From positions 1-8,159 of the forward strand of contig CAMBJI010000081.1 in the NCBI GenBank assembly GCA_945867725.1: a DNA stretch of 8,159 bases, written 5' to 3'. Origin of the DNA: Bordetella parapertussis (GTDB lineage: Bacteria > Pseudomonadota > Gammaproteobacteria > Burkholderiales > Burkholderiaceae_D). Both the position numbers and the translations under genes were made by a program. Under the pieces are notes generated by a model. It saw only the letters and a list, made by a program, of their open reading frames with translations. It was not told the DNA's origin and made no database searches. Shown here one piece after another: positions 1 through 6,077 of the stretch; within the stretch, counting starts at the first letter, position 1; the number at the start of each line of letters is the position of its first letter.

Positions 1-386
1 GGCCCGGTAATGTACGTGAACTGCAAAACGTCGTTCAGCGTGCGCTGGTACTTGCCAATAGCGACACCATCACCGAAGCCGAACTGATGTTCGACGACAC
101 CGATGAAAAACCATTCTCACAACCCGCATCGCCGTCTTTTCCGATTGCCACACACACACAATTGATGACCTACGGTCAGCGTGACGTTGCTGATGTACAC
201 AATGCTGAAGCGTTTGATTTATCAACGGCTGTCAAGAGCAGCGAGTACCAAGCCATCATGGCGGCGATTCAGAGTACGCGTAACCGAAATGAAGCAGCGA
301 AAAAACTCGGCATTAGTCCTCGTTCCCTGCGATACAAAATGGCACAGTTTCGCGACCGTGGCGCGCCTTTATCCTTAGCCGCGTGA
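1..386 (+). CDS. fleR: Sigma-54-dependent flagellar response regulator, FleR/FlrC type, C-terminal part (partial at 5' end)
   Basis: The frame is open from base 3 and ends in TGA at 384-386, so only the last 127 residues are visible. The first residues, PGNVRELQNVVQRALVL, are the conserved end of the AAA+ sigma-54 interaction domain. After a variable linker of about 50 residues comes a Fis-type helix-turn-helix (about 238-350) with NEAAKKLGISPRSLRYKM, close to the C-terminus of FleR/FlrC regulators. Proteins of this family use ATP to open sigma-54 promoters of basal-body and hook genes and are usually phosphorylated by a partner kinase (FleS/FlrB). The receiver domain and most of the AAA+ domain lie outside the window. 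The position directly upstream of fliE is the classical one for fleR. Another NtrC-family regulator is possible, but the RSLRYK helix and the context favour FleR/FlrC. Confidence 0.8.
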   Translation, partial: PGNVRELQNVVQRALVLANSDTITEAELMFDDTDEKPFSQPASPSFPIATHTQLMTYGQRDVADVHNAEAFDLSTAVKSSEYQAIMAAIQSTRNRNEAAKKLGISPRSLRYKMAQFRDRGAPLSLAA

Positions 387-390
387 GTAT

Positions 391-395
391 GGAGA
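391..395 (+). promoter_or_regulatory. Shine-Dalgarno site of fliE
   Basis: GGAGA lies 7 bases before the ATG at 403 and fixes the start of fliE. The whole gap after the regulator gene is 16 bases, so there is no room here for a separate promoter. fliE is either read through from upstream or started from a promoter inside the regulator gene. Confidence 0.6.
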
Positions 396-402
396 CAAGA
401 AC

Positions 403-750
403 ATGATCAATAAAATTAATAGTCAGGCCAACATCGAGTCGATGCTGGCAACTTTGCGTCAGCATCAGGTCGATTCATCGGGCAAGACAACAGCCCCCCT
501 GCTGAATATGCCGGTGCCAGAAGTCGGCAAGCCGACTTTTAGTGAAGCGATCGAAGCCGCTGTCGTCAAGACGAATGATATCCAGCAGCACGCAAGTAGC
601 TTGAGACAAGCCTATGACCGTGGTGAAGATGTTCCACTGACCGACGTTGTGCTCGCGATGCAGAAGTCTTCGCTGTCATTCGAAGCGACGATGCAAATAC
701 GGAACAAGGTATTGAAGGCTTACGAAGATATTTTGAATATGCCTGTGTAA
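403..750 (+). CDS. fliE: Flagellar hook-basal body complex protein FliE
   Basis: This 115-residue protein (Salmonella FliE has 104) has the diagnostic C-terminal half of the family: VVLAMQKSSLSF near residue 82, then QIRNKVLKAYEDILNMPV to the end. FliE is exported across the inner membrane and forms the junction between the FliF MS ring and the proximal rod. It is among the first substrates of the flagellar export gate. There is no signal peptide, as expected for a type III substrate. The N-terminal ~45 residues are variable and rich in Gln, Ser and Thr. The ATG at 403 has a good Shine-Dalgarno site. The gene is first of the fliEFGHIJ block and is separated from fliF by a 90-base spacer with tandem repeats. 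Confidence 0.95.
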   Translation: MINKINSQANIESMLATLRQHQVDSSGKTTAPLLNMPVPEVGKPTFSEAIEAAVVKTNDIQQHASSLRQAYDRGEDVPLTDVVLAMQKSSLSFEATMQIRNKVLKAYEDILNMPV

Positions 751-773
751 CGACACAGATGAGCTGGCAGAAA

Positions 774-821
774 AATAAGCAGACAAATAAGCAGACAAAT
801 AAGCACACAAACAAGCAGATG
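774..821 (+). repeat. Four tandem 12-bp repeats in the fliE-fliF spacer
   Basis: Four consecutive 12-base units fill most of this 90-base spacer: AATAAGCAGACA at 774-785 and 786-797, AATAAGCACACA at 798-809, and AACAAGCAGATG at 810-821. The first two are identical and the last two drift at two to three positions. The tract is A-rich and shows no reading frame of its own on this strand. It ends 19 bases before the fliF start, so a change in copy number would alter the fliE-fliF distance. It may be a replication-slippage product or an unstructured leader for fliF. Confidence 0.85.
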
Positions 822-840
822 ACTGAACAGAGAGTAAATC

Positions 841-2889
841 ATGGCTGAAGCGACAATGAATCCTGGCGGCATGCCGCCGCAACTACCACCGGCGATCGCT
901 AACGGCGCTGGTGATGGCGCTGCGACGGCATTACCCATCGCGACCTCCGGCATGCCATCGGCGGGTACGCAATTACCTGAAGCCTTGCGAGGCGTGAACA
1001 ATGGCGTTTCTGTCTTTCGAGACTGGATGGATGGCGTACTCAAACAGCCTGCCGTGCGTCGTGCCTTAATACCACTGGCGATTTTGCTTGTTCTGGTGAT
1101 CGCTGCGATTTCTTTTCAGTTCACCCAGACCACACCGTATCGCGCAATCATGCCCGGCATGACCGAAACTGATAAACAAGCGGCCATCGAGGCCCTGAAA
1201 GCCGGTGATTTCAAGCCCAAGGTCGATACCAGCAGCGGACAGATTACGATCCCGGAATCGCGTTATCACGAAGCCCGTATTTTTCTGGCGGGGCAGGGCA
1301 TTCCAAAAGAAGCGCAGCCCATCGGTATGGAGTCACTGAAAGACAAATCGTCCATGACCACCAGCCAATTCATGGAACAAGTGCAGTACAACACCGCGAT
1401 CGAGCAGGAACTCGCGCGCAGCATCATGCAGATTTCTACCATCAAGGCTGCACGTGTTCACCTCGCCCTGCCGAAGCAGAGCGTTTTTGTACGTGAGCGC
1501 GCCACACCCAAAGCCTCGGTCGTACTGACACCTCACAGCGGTCGTGGTGTGTCAACGCCTCAGGTAAAAGCGATTGTGCATTTGGTGTCGTCCAGTGTGC
1601 CGTATCTGACACCGCAGAATGTCTCCGTGGTTGATGACCAGGGTAACTTGATGACGGAAGAAAATCCGGTTGACGCCGCTATGGGACTGAGCATGGCGCA
1701 AATGGCACACAAGCAGCGTACCGAAGAAACTTATCGTAATCGCGTGACAGAATTGTTGGGACCCGTCGTTGGTGAGGCTTCGATACAGGCACAGGTCAAC
1801 CTGACGCTTGATTACACCCAGGTCGAAACCACGACCGAAGATTTTGATGACAAGGACAAAGGCGTCAAGCCGCGTTCCGAAGCACTGACGACTGAGCGTA
1901 AATTCAAGCTGGACCCAGAAGGTATTCCTGGTGCAATGAGCAACTCGCCACCACCGGATGCTGATCTGACTAAAAATACGAATACGGACGAACAGAAGCC
2001 AGCCACCAATGAAATCGTGACCACCAAGTCCACGCGTAACTTTGAAATGGACCGCTCGGTACGTCACGTGAAAAACTCGCTGGGCAATATCTCCCGCGTG
2101 ACAGTGGCTGTCGTGGTAGCTGAACGTCCTGCGCCGCCACCCGCTGATGGCAAGCCCGCTGCAGCAGGTGCGCCGACGACGATTCCTTACTCTGCACAGG
2201 AACTCGACCGCATGCTCAATCTGGTTCGTAGTGCAGTGGGCTACAGTGAAGCGCGGGGTGACGTGGTAACCGTTGCGCCAGCACGTTTCGAGACGCTGGC
2301 TCCGGAGCCACCGAAGCCATGGTACGAGAACGGCGATATTCAGAATTTCATTAAAATCGGTCTGGCTGCGCTCGTGATCATTGTCTTCATGCTGGCTGTG
2401 GTGCGCCCAATGGTCAAAGGACCAACGATCAATCAGATCATGCCACCCGTGCCTTCACCGACTGTCGAAGAAATCAGGGCAATTGAACAAGCCAGGGCCA
2501 ACGAAGAAGCCCAGGCCGCCGCCGATGCGAAAGCTGCTGCCGACGAGCTCGCTGCCGAAGAAGCGCGAATCGCCGAAGAAGAGGCTGCAGCACTGGCTGC
2601 TGAAGAAGAGGCCATAGCATTGGCTGCCGAAGAAGAGGCCGCAGCACTGGCTGCTGCTGAAGAAGAAGCCGCTCAGTTGGCCGAGGGCGAGGTCGAGATG
2701 CAAGAAGGCGAATCGCTGGATGAATTGAAAGCGCGGATGCAGGCCATGAAGCCGAAGAAACCGACCTTCACCGCCGATATGCTCGACACCGCCAACAGCT
2801 ATGATGACAAAGTTGCGCTGATACGGATGCTGGTTTCGCAAGAGTCTGGTCGTGTCGCACTGGTATTGAAAAATATGGTCAGGTCTTAA
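841..2889 (+). CDS. fliF: Flagellar MS-ring protein FliF with an acidic repeat expansion before the FliG-binding tail
   Basis: FliF forms the membrane-embedded MS ring that anchors the rotor and houses the export gate. The order is a Pro/Ala/Gly-rich N-terminus (1-60), a first membrane helix (about 75-95, LIPLAILLVLVIAAI), the periplasmic YscJ/FliF ring domains (from about 97, with the typical YRAIMPGM and VHLALPKQSVFVRE), the FliF C domain, a second membrane helix (about 503-523) and a cytoplasmic tail. At 682 residues it is some 120 longer than Salmonella FliF (560). The excess is mainly an Ala/Glu segment at about 540-622. The end (about 623-682: SYDDK, then RVALVLKNM) is the FliG-binding tail. 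It has KNM where many FliF proteins have K-x-W. The ATG at 841 has a weak GAGAG site at 831-835. An ATG at 856 is a less likely alternative. The next gene repeats the tail sequence. Confidence 0.96.
   Translation: MAEATMNPGGMPPQLPPAIANGAGDGAATALPIATSGMPSAGTQLPEALRGVNNGVSVFRDWMDGVLKQPAVRRALIPLAILLVLVIAAISFQFTQTTPYRAIMPGMTETDKQAAIEALKAGDFKPKVDTSSGQITIPESRYHEARIFLAGQGIPKEAQPIGMESLKDKSSMTTSQFMEQVQYNTAIEQELARSIMQISTIKAARVHLALPKQSVFVRERATPKASVVLTPHSGRGVSTPQVKAIVHLVSSSVPYLTPQNVSVVDDQGNLMTEENPVDAAMGLSMAQMAHKQRTEETYRNRVTELLGPVVGEASIQAQVNLTLDYTQVETTTEDFDDKDKGVKPRSEALTTERKFKLDPEGIPGAMSNSPPPDADLTKNTNTDEQKPATNEIVTTKSTRNFEMDRSVRHVKNSLGNISRVTVAVVVAERPAPPPADGKPAAAGAPTTIPYSAQELDRMLNLVRSAVGYSEARGDVVTVAPARFETLAPEPPKPWYENGDIQNFIKIGLAALVIIVFMLAVVRPMVKGPTINQIMPPVPSPTVEEIRAIEQARANEEAQAAADAKAAADELAAEEARIAEEEAAALAAEEEAIALAAEEEAAALAAAEEEAAQLAEGEVEMQEGESLDELKARMQAMKPKKPTFTADMLDTANSYDDKVALIRMLVSQESGRVALVLKNMVRS
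865..878. repeat. 14-bp perfect palindrome at the 5' end of fliF
   Basis: GGCGGCATGCCGCC reads the same on both strands. It lies 24 bases into the fliF coding region, where it encodes Gly-Gly-Met-Pro-Pro. In RNA it could form a small or intermolecular pairing near the initiation region. It may simply reflect the codons used for a Gly/Pro-rich N-terminus. Confidence 0.5.
2572..2682 (+). repeat. 27-bp in-frame repeats coding for AEEEAAALA in FliF
   Basis: Three 27-base units (2572-2598, 2599-2625, 2626-2652) encode AEEEAAALA, AEEEAIALA and AEEEAAALA. A fourth imperfect unit (2653-2682) has one extra alanine. The units differ mainly at third codon positions. The encoded segment is strongly acidic and likely helical, and sits between the second membrane helix of FliF and its FliG-binding tail. 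In-frame repeats of this kind grow and shrink by slippage. Confidence 0.85.
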
Positions 2890-2922
2890 TCGTCACTGAC
2901 CGAAAACTGAAACGGAAAAATC

Positions 2923-3642
2923 ATGGCAGAAGCAAAAAAACCTGAGGCTCCACGGCCTGCAGCAGTGGCGGTAAAGACAGCCGCTACTGTTCCCGCTAAG
3001 ACCGGCGCGGTCCCAGCGAAGACGGGTGCCGTCGTTGCAAAAACAGCGACAGCACCTGCCCGACCAGGCGCCGTACCTGCCAAGAGCGCGGCAGTACCGG
3101 CTCGAGTGGGTGGTGTGCCAGTAAAAACACCCGGCCTCGCTGCAAAGACAGCGGCAGCACCTGCAAAGACGGCAACGTCTGGTGCAGTCGTGCCAGCCAG
3201 GACTGCAGCGGTGCCAGCCAAGACCGCAGTTGTGCCAGCCAAAACAGCCGCCGCACCCGCCAAGGCTGCGGCAGTCCCGGTAAAGACAACGTCAGAACCA
3301 GCCAAGTCTGCTCTGGCAGCCAAAGCGGGGACAGCGGTGGCGACAGATGTGGTCTCCACAGCGGTGGCCAAGCCCGCGGTTGTCGATAGTGCGAAGGCTA
3401 ACCAGCAAGCTGCAGGCAATAAAGACAAATCTGCACCCGCAGAGGCCGCCGCCGCCGCAGATGATGGTGAGAGTTTTGAGGATATGAGAAATAAATTCAA
3501 GCCTGCCAAGAAAGCTGTGGCTGTGCCGGCGGAATTATTGGGCGATGCAAAAAGTTATGATGACAAGCTGATTCTGGTGAAGTTACTGACTGAAAAAGAG
3601 CAGAGCCGCGTGGTTCTGATGATTAAGAACATGCTGAAATAA
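2923..3642 (+). CDS. Ala/Lys/Pro-repeat protein with a FliF-like FliG-binding C-terminal tail (uncharacterised)
   Basis: This is a 239-residue protein of no family I can name, without signal peptide or membrane segment. Residues 23-138 are about sixteen heptads of the type VPAKTAA, strongly basic (about 21 Lys/Arg against 3 acidic residues in the first ~130). Residues 182-239 align with the last 60 residues of FliF. Both begin GES, and both have SYDDK followed by R-V-x-L-x-x-K-N-M near the end. Over the final 33 aligned positions I count 15 identities, and most other pairs are conservative. Since this part of FliF binds the N-terminal domain of FliG, and fliG is the next gene, I infer a soluble FliG-binding partner, competitor or spacer. 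It sits 33 bases after fliF with a weak GGA site at 2914-2916. The basic repeats also resemble H1-like or AlgP-like tails, so nucleic-acid binding cannot be excluded. The gene seems real because its C-terminus is conserved relative to FliF. Confidence 0.85.
   Translation: MAEAKKPEAPRPAAVAVKTAATVPAKTGAVPAKTGAVVAKTATAPARPGAVPAKSAAVPARVGGVPVKTPGLAAKTAAAPAKTATSGAVVPARTAAVPAKTAVVPAKTAAAPAKAAAVPVKTTSEPAKSALAAKAGTAVATDVVSTAVAKPAVVDSAKANQQAAGNKDKSAPAEAAAAADDGESFEDMRNKFKPAKKAVAVPAELLGDAKSYDDKLILVKLLTEKEQSRVVLMIKNMLK
2989..3336 (+). repeat. 21-bp in-frame repeats coding for VPAKTAA-type heptads
   Basis: About sixteen degenerate 21-base units encode heptads such as VPAKTGA, VPAKSAA, VPARTAA and APAKTAT. 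Phase is kept apart from one 4-residue interruption (SGAV, residues 86-89). Units near 3190-3260 (for example GTGCCAGCCAAGACCGCA) are the most alike in DNA and so probably the youngest. The Pro every seven residues argues against a continuous helix and for an extended, flexible, positively charged linker. Confidence 0.85.
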
Positions 3643-3645
3643 AGT

Positions 3646-3662
3646 GTAACCACCGCGGTTAC
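3646..3662 (+). promoter_or_regulatory. Stem-loop in the spacer before fliG
   Basis: GTAACC (3646-3651) and GGTTAC (3657-3662) form a perfect 6-bp stem with the loop ACCGC. It lies four bases after the stop of the FliF-tail paralogue. No T-run follows, so it is not a classical intrinsic terminator. It may act as an RNA processing or stability element that sets the relative level of fliG. Confidence 0.4.
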
Positions 3663-3684
3663 GACAGAAGGTACGACAGAGGTT
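3661..3684 (+). repeat. Duplicated 12-mer carrying the fliG Shine-Dalgarno site
   Basis: ACGACAGAAGGT (3661-3672) is followed by ACGACAGAGGTT (3673-3684). Each copy holds a purine-rich Shine-Dalgarno-like core, AGAAGG and AGAGG. The second ends 6 bases before the fliG ATG at 3689 and is well placed to be used. The first is too far away for that start. This supports 3689 over the later ATG at 3722. Confidence 0.6.
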
Positions 3685-3688
3685 ATTT

Positions 3689-4741
3689 ATGGCAGATCCA
3701 AAAACTTCCGCAGACGCGGGCATGTCCGATGAGCTTAAGCGAGAACTCGCCGAGCTGACCAACACCCAGCGAGCCGCTGTGCTCATGCTTTTGCTGGGTG
3801 AAGATCTGGCATCGAACATTATCAGCTACCTGGACCCAAAAGAAGTGCAGGAGCTCGGTGCAGCAATGGTGTCGGTGGCTGACTTGTCACAAGAGGCAGT
3901 CAATGCCGTGCTAGATCAGTTTGTCAACATGCTGAAAAAACAAACTAGCTTGTCACTGGGTACGAACGACTATGTCGAGACCGTGCTCAAGCGTGCACTG
4001 GGACCCGACAAGGCATCGTCCGTACTGTCTCGCATCATGCCCAACCGCGCCAGTCGCGGTCTGGAAATTTTGCAGTGGATGGACGCGCGCGCAATTGCCG
4101 AAATGATTCGCGGCGAACACCCGCAGGTGACGGCCATTATTCTGTCCGTGCTTGAGTCCGAAGTAGCGGCCGATGTGCTGGCCTATCTGCCCGAAGAAAT
4201 TCGTCCCGAAGTCGTGCAGCGTGTCGCCACTCTGGATACAGTTCAGCCGTCTGCGATGGAAGAACTTGAAACTATCATGAAGGCACAGTTCTCCAACAAT
4301 GCGTCTTCCTCTTCATCGAGCTTCGGCGGTGTTTCGGCTGCGGCGAAGATCATGAACTTCACCAAGGTGGAACTCGAATCGACCATCATGCAGGGTGTTG
4401 GCCAGATCGATGAAGAACTTGCTTTGCGCATCCAGGACAATATGTTCAGCTTCGACAACCTGGCTGGGGTGGACAACCGTGGTATCCAAGCGCTCATGCG
4501 TGCTGTCGAGCCCGATATGCTAATGGTTGCGCTGAAAGGTGCCACCGAAGGTGTCAGGACCAAGTTCCTCGACAATATGTCCAGTCGTGCGCGCGGTATG
4601 TTTGTCGACGATATGGAATCCAAAGGTCCTCTGCGCATGACCGAAGTTGAAGACGCGCAAAAGAAAGTCATGCGTAAAGCTCGAGCGCTGTCCGAAAAGG
4701 GCGAGCTGATCCTCGCTTCAGGCGGAGCAGATTTTGTCTGA
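3689..4741 (+). CDS. fliG: Flagellar rotor/switch protein FliG
   Basis: FliG forms the upper C-ring. Its N-terminal domain holds the FliF tail, the middle domain contacts FliM, and the C-terminal domain meets the MotA stator to generate torque. The protein has 350 residues (Salmonella 331), with a slightly extended N-terminus and a Ser-rich linker (SSSSS, about residues 204-210). The EHPQ motif of the middle domain is at 143-146. All five charged residues of the torque ridge known from E. coli (K264, R281, D288, D289, R297) have counterparts here: K283, R300, D307, D308 and R316. The C-domain therefore looks fully functional. The start at 3689 has an AGAGG site. The 3' end overlaps fliH by 8 bases. 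The preceding gene encodes a second FliF-like tail that could bind the FliG N-terminal domain. Confidence 0.97.
   Translation: MADPKTSADAGMSDELKRELAELTNTQRAAVLMLLLGEDLASNIISYLDPKEVQELGAAMVSVADLSQEAVNAVLDQFVNMLKKQTSLSLGTNDYVETVLKRALGPDKASSVLSRIMPNRASRGLEILQWMDARAIAEMIRGEHPQVTAIILSVLESEVAADVLAYLPEEIRPEVVQRVATLDTVQPSAMEELETIMKAQFSNNASSSSSSFGGVSAAAKIMNFTKVELESTIMQGVGQIDEELALRIQDNMFSFDNLAGVDNRGIQALMRAVEPDMLMVALKGATEGVRTKFLDNMSSRARGMFVDDMESKGPLRMTEVEDAQKKVMRKARALSEKGELILASGGADFV
4721..4727 (+). promoter_or_regulatory. Shine-Dalgarno site supporting a TTG start for fliH
   Basis: GGCGGAG ends 6 bases before the TTG at 4734, inside the last codons of fliG. The first ATG in frame, at 4776, has only a poor site upstream. 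This favours TTG with translational coupling to fliG termination, although the later ATG cannot be ruled out. Confidence 0.5.
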
Positions 4742-6077
4742 TTCTTCTCACGCAGCGCGCCGGCGCCACGAGTACATGCCGAATCGGATGTTCGATCCGG
4801 CAGCCAATCCGTTCGCGGTGCAGAACTTGCTGATCAAGGAAGAACAAGTATTTACGGTGACCACCGAAGAGCGGCCCGAATTCGGCTTCGAATCCGATCC
4901 ACTGGTCAGCAAAGAAAGTGCGGGTATGTTTGCGCTCGACGAAGTCATCGAGCTGGCCGATCTCACAGGCGCCACCGCCTTTGCTTCGGAGGCTAATGCC
5001 GACAGTGCATTCGTCGCAGAAACGTCATCCGCTGCGGCTGACATGACGGCGGCAATGCAGGAAACAGCTTTCATGGCGGATGCAGCCATGGCAGCACAAA
5101 GTGCCACCGGTTTCACTGAAAATACAGAGCAAGACGATACGGTCGCCGCGACTCAATCGCAGGATGCGCTGGCAGCCAGCACTAGTCATACCGATGACGC
5201 TGATGCAGGCATTTATGCAGAAACCGATGCCGGCATTGAGGCTACTTCGTCCGTAATCACCGAAAACGATCTTGCGGTTTCAGACGACGTATTTGTCGCC
5301 AGCGCAGAAGCAATTGAGAGCGAGGCGCAAGCGCCAGAGCTTGAGAGCGCGACAGAACAAGAGCCTGCGCCTGCAACCCCAGCGGTTGCCAGTGCTCCAG
5401 CCACGCCCGACCTTTCTGGTGAAGCCGTTACCGCATTGGTGGAGGCTGCACGAGAGCAGGCGAGGGCGGAAACCCGCGAGCTCGCTTACAACGAAGGTCT
5501 GGAGGCCGGCAGGGCACAGGCCAGAGCTGAGCTGCAACAAGAACATGACACACAAATTACCCAACTCAAGACCCTGCAGGAAGCGCTGCAAAAACTCAGC
5601 TTTGATGCGGATGCGTTATTCGAGCCTGTCAAAAAATTGACCGTGCATCTGGCCGAGCAATTGGTACGTGGCGAGCTTGCACAATCTGGCCAAACGATTT
5701 CTCGTTTGGTAGACAACAGCCTGCGTGAACTGAATGCATCCGGCGAGAAAGCTGTGATCGTGCATCTGAATCACGAAGATCTAGAAGCGTATCGACCACT
5801 GGTTGCGCAATTTGGCGACAGCATGATTCTGCGACCTGATTCATTACTTGAGCGCGGCAGCGTTCGCGTCTCGCTCGATGGCAGTGTGGTTGAAGACCTG
5901 ATGCAGCGTCGCATTGATGGCCTGAAAAAATCACTGAGTCAACCTGCAGCACCTAGCTGGCAGGCTGGTGGTGGGCGACTGAGCGAGCGTCTGAACGAAT
6001 CACAGCGTGGCAGTCAACAAATTGAAGATGTCACCGCAGTAGAAACCTCGAGTAGCGATAATGACACCAACGATTGA
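4734..6077 (+). CDS. fliH: Flagellar export ATPase regulator FliH with a long acidic N-terminal expansion
   Basis: FliH dimers bind FliI, keep its ATPase in check and bring it to the export gate and C-ring. Recognition rests on the C-terminal half (about 231-447). It holds an AxxxG/GxxxG stretch (LAYNEGLEAGRAQARAEL) typical of FliH, then the stator-like domain with VHLAEQLVRGEL and a late RGSVRVSLDGSVVEDLMQRRID. At 447 residues it is nearly twice Salmonella FliH (235). The surplus is N-terminal: residues 61-239 contain no Lys or Arg and about 36 acidic residues. No tryptophan occurs before the one near residue 418, whereas Salmonella FliH has W7 and W10 for docking on FlhA. The start is taken as TTG at 4734, overlapping the fliG stop; ATG at 4776 would shorten it by 14 residues. 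The 3' end overlaps fliI by 17 bases. Confidence 0.9.
   Translation: MSDSSHAARRRHEYMPNRMFDPAANPFAVQNLLIKEEQVFTVTTEERPEFGFESDPLVSKESAGMFALDEVIELADLTGATAFASEANADSAFVAETSSAAADMTAAMQETAFMADAAMAAQSATGFTENTEQDDTVAATQSQDALAASTSHTDDADAGIYAETDAGIEATSSVITENDLAVSDDVFVASAEAIESEAQAPELESATEQEPAPATPAVASAPATPDLSGEAVTALVEAAREQARAETRELAYNEGLEAGRAQARAELQQEHDTQITQLKTLQEALQKLSFDADALFEPVKKLTVHLAEQLVRGELAQSGQTISRLVDNSLRELNASGEKAVIVHLNHEDLEAYRPLVAQFGDSMILRPDSLLERGSVRVSLDGSVVEDLMQRRIDGLKKSLSQPAAPSWQAGGGRLSERLNESQRGSQQIEDVTAVETSSSDNDTND

Noticed and set aside
345..359. TGGCAC near the end of the regulator gene as a sigma-54 -24 element for fliE
   Set aside because: The downstream GC is one base too close and the TT before it is missing, so it does not meet the sigma-54 consensus.
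765..780. A possible sigma-54 promoter (TGGCAG then AAGC) before fliF
   Set aside because: The GG and GC elements are 11 bases apart instead of the strictly required 10, and the -12 element is poor.
566..814. A - strand frame with repeated CLFV units across the fliE-fliF spacer
   Set aside because: The repetition comes from the 12-bp tandem repeats, which are four codons long. It runs into fliE on the opposite strand and no gene is supported.
1552..2067. A 171-codon open frame on the - strand inside fliF
   Set aside because: It lies wholly within a conserved part of FliF and its translation shows no recognisable domain, so it is a shadow frame.
2887..2922. Read-through fusion of fliF with the next gene, which is in the same frame
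   Set aside because: Two in-frame stops, TAA at 2887 and TGA at 2908, separate them, and the second gene has its own ATG. Separate proteins are more likely.
2886..3509. A long open frame on the - strand opposite the repeat protein (207 codons, Ala/Gly/Thr-rich)
   Set aside because: It mirrors the 21-base repeats of the + strand gene, which exclude stop codons in this frame. The + strand gene has a FliF-like C-terminus and fits the block, while the antisense product resembles nothing.
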